This document shows, piece by piece, positions 59,438-64,000 of a DNA stretch of 64,000 bases. This DNA comes from Pseudomonas sp. P8_241. GTDB lineage: Bacteria; Pseudomonadota; Gammaproteobacteria; Pseudomonadales; Pseudomonadaceae. Under the pieces are notes generated by a model that was not told where the DNA came from, did no database searches, and saw only the letters and a list, made by a program, of their open reading frames with translations. The number at the start of each line of letters is the position of its first letter. Position 1 is the first letter of the stretch. The stretch spans positions 2,492,001 through 2,556,000 of the forward strand of contig NZ_CP125377.1 of NCBI RefSeq assembly GCF_034008315.1, in the 5' to 3' direction. A program made the position numbers and the translations under genes.

Positions 59438-60478
59438 TTATTTTCCGCCGCGTACCCGGTATGCCCCCGGCGCACATCCCAACCACCGCATACATGCCCG
59501 GTTGAAACTCTGCACGTCGCTGTAGCCCAACCGGTCGGAAATCTCCACCAGCTCCAGGTCCGTCGCTTGCAGAAAGTCTTCGGCGCGGCAATGGCGGTAC
59601 TCGTCCAACAACTCTGAAAAGCTCCAGCCCAGCGCCTTCAGGCGCCGCGCCGCGGTGCGTTCGAGCAGATGATGGGCCGCACAGAACTGCTGCCAGTTCG
59701 CATCGGCAAGGTCGGCGATCAGGTGGTCGCTGACTTGCTCCAGCAAGGTTGGCTCACTGTTGCGCCGGGTCTGTTCCAGCAGGTCGACCAGGGTCTGCTC
59801 CAGCTCATGATTGCCTGGCGTCAAAGCGATGACGAAAAGCTGTGGGTCGAGGTGAATCGAATACAGCGGCTGCTGCCATTGCACGGAAGTGCGCAAGGCT
59901 TGCTCATGTTCCCCAGGGTTGACGGGCCAAGGTCCGGGCAGGCTGACAGCCCGCACCGGATCGCGCTCCAGGCCGCTGGCGAGGAATTTGCGCCGCAACA
60001 TGCTGCACAGGCTGATGAGAATGTAGTCGGCCGTCGCCGCAGGGGCCTTGACGCTTCCGCATTCGAGCAGGCGCAGTTCGACAGTGTTTTCGCCGCGCAC
60101 GATCTGCGCCTGAAAGTGACCGTTGAAAAACGGAAAGAACCGCACGAAATACTGACAGGCATTGTCCAGCGAGGCGGCTACGTCGAACAGGTAGGTCAAG
60201 CCATTGGTGGCGGTCGAAACGAAGCGTCGGCCCGCCGCCAGACCGATCAATGGATCGCCGGTCTGCTCCAGGGCAAACGCCCAGAAGCGTCGGGACATGA
60301 ACAGCGGTATGCGCATGAACGGCGTGCGCAATTCGAACAGGCTGCGACGAAACAGGTCTTCGATACGTTCCCGGGCTATTCCGCGCGCGAGCAATTCTTC
60401 AATGGCCGGCAACAGGGTCGGGGCATAGAACGCATTGGTCGAGGGTGGAGCCTGCAATGGCTGATCGCTTTTTGTCAT
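59438..60478 (-). CDS. AraC family regulator with N-terminal arabinose-binding-like domain
   Basis: 346 residues. The N-terminal two-thirds is of the OruR/ArgR-type 'arabinose-binding' AraC group (FRRSLFELRTPFMRIPLFMSRRFW). The C-terminal HTH pair is LLERTAARRLKALGWSFSEL and LVEISDRLGYSDVQSFNRA. Divergent from the LysR gene at 60550 (71 bp between starts). Target unknown. These proteins usually activate a neighbouring catabolic operon, but none is beside it in this window. Confidence 0.9.
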   Translation of the reverse strand: MTKSDQPLQAPPSTNAFYAPTLLPAIEELLARGIARERIEDLFRRSLFELRTPFMRIPLFMSRRFWAFALEQTGDPLIGLAAGRRFVSTATNGLTYLFDVAASLDNACQYFVRFFPFFNGHFQAQIVRGENTVELRLLECGSVKAPAATADYILISLCSMLRRKFLASGLERDPVRAVSLPGPWPVNPGEHEQALRTSVQWQQPLYSIHLDPQLFVIALTPGNHELEQTLVDLLEQTRRNSEPTLLEQVSDHLIADLADANWQQFCAAHHLLERTAARRLKALGWSFSELLDEYRHCRAEDFLQATDLELVEISDRLGYSDVQSFNRACMRWLGCAPGAYRVRGGK

Positions 60479-60549
60479 GTAGGGCTCACAGCTTGTTCCG
60501 GAACACTGGTTAGGCTGCCCGACGTTAAGCGATTTGCCGGAGCAAGACC

Positions 60550-61464
60550 ATGCTTGATTTACGCCAGCTCGACCTGAACCTGTTGCTTGCCTTCGATGCG
60601 ATCTACCAACAGCGCAGCGTCACCCGCGCCGCTGAGGTGATGTGTTTGTCGCAACCGGCCATGAGCAACGCGTTGCGTCGCCTGCGCGAATTGTGCGGCG
60701 ATCCGTTGTTCATCAAAAGCCGTCTGGGAGTGACCCCGACACTGGTTGCCCATCGCCTGGCCGACTATGTGCGAGCGGCGCTGGAGTCGTTGCGCGACGG
60801 CTTGCGCATGATTCCCGCCGCGCGGCAGAACAACCCGCTGCTGCGCATCAGTTGCCTGGATTGCCTGCAACCGGTATTGCTCGATGCCTTGCTCGAATCA
60901 CCCCATGCCGACTGGCAGGTGCGCTATTTCCAGCCGCGGCGCCGTGATGCCTTGCAGGATCTGGCCAGCGGCAAACTCGATATCCTCATCGACCTCGACC
61001 AGCCCCTGGCCGGACTCGCTGGCCTGCACAAGCAATCACTGCCGGTCGATCATTACGTGTTCGCCTATGGCGCGGCGCTCAAGGAGCCGCCGCGTACCCT
61101 GCAAGCCTATCTGGAGCAACCGCAGATTCAGGTGTCCAGCCGCCGCGACGGGCTCAGCCCGGTGGATCTGCATCTGGGCTTGAAAGGCCTGCGCCGAAAC
61201 CTGGCGATGAGCACGCAAAGCACTCTGGCCGCCAAGCTGATTGCCGACCGCCAGCCGTTCGGCATCAGCCTGCCGAGCCGCGTTGCCAGTGTGCTGGGAA
61301 TGCAGCAGGTGCCGCTGCCGCTGGACGAACCGGTGGAGTTGAAACTGGCGCTGTACATCGAGGCCCGCTACCGCTTCGAACGCAGCCGCGAAGAAGCGAT
61401 GCATTGCCTGTTGCGCGCCCTTGGCGAGCCGCGGGCGTTGCAGGCGCTGGCGCGGCGAGCCTGA
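60550..61464 (+). CDS. LysR family regulator (NodD/LeuO-like subgroup)
   Basis: 304 residues. N-terminal MLDLRQLDLNLLLAFDAIYQQRSVTRAAEVMCLSQPA is the typical 'RQLDLNLL..F' start of the NodD/NahR/LeuO subgroup. The effector domain follows. Divergent from the AraC gene. No target inferred. It is followed by a REP fragment, then a convergent LysR gene. Confidence 0.9.
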   Translation: MLDLRQLDLNLLLAFDAIYQQRSVTRAAEVMCLSQPAMSNALRRLRELCGDPLFIKSRLGVTPTLVAHRLADYVRAALESLRDGLRMIPAARQNNPLLRISCLDCLQPVLLDALLESPHADWQVRYFQPRRRDALQDLASGKLDILIDLDQPLAGLAGLHKQSLPVDHYVFAYGAALKEPPRTLQAYLEQPQIQVSSRRDGLSPVDLHLGLKGLRRNLAMSTQSTLAAKLIADRQPFGISLPSRVASVLGMQQVPLPLDEPVELKLALYIEARYRFERSREEAMHCLLRALGEPRALQALARRA

Positions 61465-61486
61465 CTGGCGGCGTCACGCACAACCC

Positions 61487-61511
61487 TGCAGGAGCGAGCT
61501 TGCTCCTACAG
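61487..61511. repeat. Short REP fragment
   Basis: CAGGAGCGAGCTTGCTCCTA, a single REP unit able to fold on itself. It lies between the stops of the two convergent LysR genes. Confidence 0.8.
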
Positions 61512-61530
61512 GGGGGTGTTTTCAAAGGGG

Positions 61531-62451
61531 CTAGTTTGACGCCAGCAAACGCCGGTCAACGCTCAGGATCGCGTCGACCATCGCCAGCGCCGCCGGTGTC
61601 AGTGAATGCCCGGCGCGGCTGACGATGCCGTAATGCAGTTGCAGGCCGGGATCATCTTTGGGCACGTCGGAAAACTCCAGCAAACGGATCAGCCCTTGAT
61701 CGACCAGTTCAGCCAGCGCTTCCACGGTGGCGATGCCAACCGCGTCCGAGCGCATGACCACACGGCGGATGGCGTCGAACTGTGCGCACTCGACGCTGGG
61801 GTTGAAATCCGGCTCGCCCTGTACGTCGGCGAGGATCTTGCGGATCATCGGCGGAATACGCGTACCGACCACCGCATAGTCGAGCAGAGCACGCAGGGAC
61901 AGCTTTTCACGCTGGGCCAGGGGATGCCCGGCGCGACAGAAGAACCGCCCGCGCCGGGGTCGCAGCACGTGCACCTGATATTGCGGGTCGCCGGTGAAGT
62001 AACGCGAATCCGCCACCAGAAACTCGATCTGTTGTTCGCGCAGCCACAGCGCCAGTTGCTCCCAATCGCCCTGATCAAAACTGATGCGGATCGCCGGATG
62101 CGCCTGGATAAATTCCGCCAGCGCCTCGGGCACCAGCAACTGAGCGGGGTAGGGGCCGCACCCGAACTTCAACTCACCGCCGGTCAGGCCGTTGTACTGG
62201 GTCAGCTCGTTATGCAGAGCCTGACTGCCGGCGAGCAGGCGGCGGGCATGTTGCAGCACCAGTTCACCCTGGCCGGTGAGGCGAAACTCCCGGCTGCTGC
62301 GTTCAACGAGGGCACAATCGAGATCACGCTCAAGGGTCTGGATGCTGCGGCTGAAGGCAGGCTGGCTGAGATTGATCGCCTCGGCAGCACGGCCGAAGTT
62401 GCGGTAATCGGCCAGCGCGACGAGGTGGCGAAGCTGTCGTAAATCCATCAT
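61531..62451 (-). CDS. LysR family transcriptional regulator
   Basis: 306 residues; the ATG at 62451 and the next ATG at 62448 are both usable (GGAGACGC upstream). N-terminal HTH MDLRQLRHLVALADYRNFGRAAEAINLSQPAFSRSI in pieces, followed by an effector domain (GGELKFGCGPYPAQLLVPEAL). Divergent from the AraC-type gene at 62546 (94 bp). This pairing may indicate control of that gene or of the DUF1302 gene beyond it. Target unknown. Confidence 0.9.
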   Translation of the reverse strand: MMDLRQLRHLVALADYRNFGRAAEAINLSQPAFSRSIQTLERDLDCALVERSSREFRLTGQGELVLQHARRLLAGSQALHNELTQYNGLTGGELKFGCGPYPAQLLVPEALAEFIQAHPAIRISFDQGDWEQLALWLREQQIEFLVADSRYFTGDPQYQVHVLRPRRGRFFCRAGHPLAQREKLSLRALLDYAVVGTRIPPMIRKILADVQGEPDFNPSVECAQFDAIRRVVMRSDAVGIATVEALAELVDQGLIRLLEFSDVPKDDPGLQLHYGIVSRAGHSLTPAALAMVDAILSVDRRLLASN

Positions 62452-62545
62452 GCGTCTCCTGCATTCAGCGGATACTTTTAATGCATTGGATCGATATCAC
62501 AGAGACTGGCATAAGTACACGCCTGTCTTCTTTGCGTAGCGTGCC

Positions 62546-63391
62546 ATGACCCGTCAACCGTTCATTTCCAGCGCGTTCACTCGCACCATTCTCAGCCATG
62601 CCCGGGAGTCCGGGTTGTGTCAGGCGCAATTGCTGGAGCGTGCCGGCATTAGTCTTTCGCTGTTGGATGAGCAGGGGGCACATGTCCCGGCACACCTGGT
62701 CGAACGCCTGTGGAGCGAATGCGAACGCGCAGGCGCGGGGGCTTCCTTCGGCTGCGAATTGGTCAATGGCATGGCGACCACTACGTTGCAGGGCCTGAAC
62801 ATTTTACTGGACTCTGCCGCGACCCTGCGTGCGAGCCTGGCGTGCTTCACCGAGTTTTTGCCACGGGTCACCAACTACGTGATCGCCGAACTCGAAGAGG
62901 TGGGCGGGCAGGCTCGGTTACACCTGCGCAGTCTGGATCAACTGCCGCACTTTTTTGGCCTGGATGCCGCGACCTTGAGCCTGGTGCGCAACATTTCGCG
63001 ACGACTCGGCAGGGCACCCGGTGAGGTGTTTGCCTCGGTCAGCCTGACGGGGCAGCAAGCAGCCGGCAATTGGTTGCAGGGTGTCGGTGTCAATGTACGC
63101 GAAGGGCCGCATCCGTGTCTGAGCCTGCCTTTGGCCTGTCTGGATGAATCGTTGTTGGGGGCCAATCCGTTTTTGCATCAGAGCATGTTGAGGCATTGGC
63201 AAACGGCTGCGACGCAGCATAGCCGCACCGACAGCCTGGAGATGGCGCGGCATTGGTTGACGGCAGGGGATCAGCCTATCGAGCGGATTGCCGAGCGTCT
63301 TGGGTATCGGCAACCCAGCAATTTTATTCGGGCGTTTCGCAAGCAGTTCGGGATTACGCCCAAGCAGTTTCGGTTGGGGTTGCAGGCGTAG
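62546..63391 (+). CDS. AraC-type regulator lacking the first HTH
   Basis: 281 residues. The N-terminal domain is of the same arabinose-binding-like group as the 59438 protein but the usual 330-350 residues are missing about 60. Between the ligand domain (ending LGANPFLHQSML) and the last HTH (LEMARHWLTAGDQPIERIAERLGYRQPSNFIRAFRKQFG in pieces) the segment that normally holds the first HTH is replaced by a short linker (RHWQTAATQHSRTDS). So it has one DNA-binding HTH at most. The frame is intact, so this is a clean deletion, not a frameshift. Confidence 0.82.
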   Translation: MTRQPFISSAFTRTILSHARESGLCQAQLLERAGISLSLLDEQGAHVPAHLVERLWSECERAGAGASFGCELVNGMATTTLQGLNILLDSAATLRASLACFTEFLPRVTNYVIAELEEVGGQARLHLRSLDQLPHFFGLDAATLSLVRNISRRLGRAPGEVFASVSLTGQQAAGNWLQGVGVNVREGPHPCLSLPLACLDESLLGANPFLHQSMLRHWQTAATQHSRTDSLEMARHWLTAGDQPIERIAERLGYRQPSNFIRAFRKQFGITPKQFRLGLQA

Positions 63392-63432
63392 TTTTTTGTC
63401 GTGTGCATATTATTTGTGGTCGACGCAAAACT

Positions 63433-63523
63433 TGTGGGAGCTGGCTTGCCAGCGATGGCGGTCTGTCATTCAGCATTGATGTTGAAGCTGCCGGCCTTAT
63501 CGCGAGCAAGCTTGCTCCTACAG
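63433..63523. repeat. REP pair, diverged
   Basis: TTGTGGGAGCTGGCTTGCCA at the left and CGCGAGCAAGCTTGCTCCTA at the right. The arms come from different REP subtypes, so the pair is composite. Confidence 0.8.
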
Positions 63524-63661
63524 GTTTGGGGTTGTTCGAATGGATTGTGAATACACCCAGAACCTCCCCCAATGATTACTTTTTGTCGGTCATCGCTTGC
63601 GTATCAAGGCCGACAATTAGGCACCGTGTCAGTGCTGAGCAAATCTGATCGGAGCCTAATA

Positions 63662-64000
63662 ATGATAAAAAAATGCTCGGCCACAGCCCCAGTCCGCCAA
63701 CGACTGACCCGGCTTGGCCACAACCGCCCGCAACCCCTTGCACTGGCGGTGCTTGCTGTACTCGCGGGCCCTGCGTCCGCCACCACCATCGACCTCAACG
63801 AAGACTGGAGCCTGTCGACCAAGACCACCCTGTCCCTGGGCAGCAGCTGGTCCACGCAGAATCCCGACAAGAGCCTGATGACCCGCGCCAACGCCTTGCA
63901 GGCGCAGGGCGTGAATGCCAATGGCACCAGCGTCAGCGCCGACGATAACCGGCTGAACTTCGAGAAGGGCGACCCCATTTCGCAGGTCTTCAAGGGCCTC
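63662..64000 (+). CDS. DUF1302-like outer-membrane protein, 5' part (cut by window end)
   Basis: The first 113 residues of a gene that continues beyond the window. The start has GGAG at 63651-63654. A signal peptide (hydrophobic LALAVLAVLAGPASA) is followed by DLNEDWSLSTKTTLSLGSSWSTQ and 'DDNRLNFEKGD', the usual start of DUF1302 beta-barrel-like proteins. These often pair with DUF1329 lipoproteins in catabolic operons for hydrophobic or steroid compounds. The AraC and LysR genes just upstream may regulate it. Confidence 0.8.
   Translation, partial: MIKKCSATAPVRQRLTRLGHNRPQPLALAVLAVLAGPASATTIDLNEDWSLSTKTTLSLGSSWSTQNPDKSLMTRANALQAQGVNANGTSVSADDNRLNFEKGDPISQVFKGL

Overview
The window looks like a chromosomal stretch of a fluorescens-group Pseudomonas. 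The evidence is the ~60% GC coding style, the ben/cat and ech-vdh-fcs catabolic genes in their usual Pseudomonas form, an OprD-type porin, several small Pseudomonas-type proteins (one of them DUF1652), and many REP sequences of the 'TGTAGGAGC..GCTTGCTCGC' and 'GATCGCAGCC..GGCAGCTCCTAC' types. No tRNA, rRNA, CRISPR array, insertion sequence or prophage was seen.

Layout. 1-7 kb: two GGDEF proteins (the first cut by the window edge), a LysR regulator, an AzlCD amino-acid exporter pair, small proteins, an SRAP/YedK DNA-protein crosslink sensor and a lipoprotein polysaccharide deacetylase. 7-15.7 kb: a complete benzoate-to-muconolactone-to-enol-lactone module, catR<->catBCA, benR, benABC and benD, with REP pairs between the units and a textbook pair of XylS/BenR boxes before benA. 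15.7-19.6 kb: Nudix hydrolase, small proteins, and a divergent Rrf2 regulator/type-2 NADH-dehydrogenase-like pair. 19.7-23 kb: a puuB-puuR-puuA-like gamma-glutamyl-polyamine operon. 23.6-27 kb: an unassigned two-component flavin monooxygenase (LLM oxygenase plus flavin reductase) and an NCS1 permease, on three separate promoters that share one palindromic operator. 27.1-36.3 kb: hydroxycinnamate (ferulate/p-coumarate) catabolism: MFS transporter, OprD porin, MarR repressor, ech, vdh, fcs and a thiolase. 36.6 kb: a polyamine-binding protein. 37.9-56.8 kb: a 17-gene exopolysaccharide operon on the minus strand. 57.3-59.3 kb: an OafA-type acyltransferase. 59.4-63.4 kb: four transcription regulators (two AraC-type, two LysR-type). 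From 63.66 kb: the start of a DUF1302-like outer-membrane protein, cut by the window end.

How the genes fit together. Aromatic acids enter through the MFS/OprD pair. Ferulate or p-coumarate is activated by Fcs, cleaved by Ech and oxidised by Vdh; benzoate is dihydroxylated by BenABC and BenD to catechol, which CatA, CatB and CatC convert to the enol-lactone. The exopolysaccharide operon is a Wzx/Wzy-type system: Ugd and an epimerase make UDP-uronic acids, a phosphoglycosyl transferase starts the lipid-linked unit, three glycosyltransferases extend it, and Wzx, Wzy, Wzz and Wza homologues flip, polymerise and export it. An unusually large set of tailoring genes (two near-identical GNATs, a FemAB/CelD-like GNAT, two deacetylases and a glycoside-hydrolase-like protein) follows. 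I do not recognise this cluster as Psl, Pel, alginate, Pea or Peb; that and the LLM/flavin reductase/NCS1 module are the best candidates for undescribed systems here.
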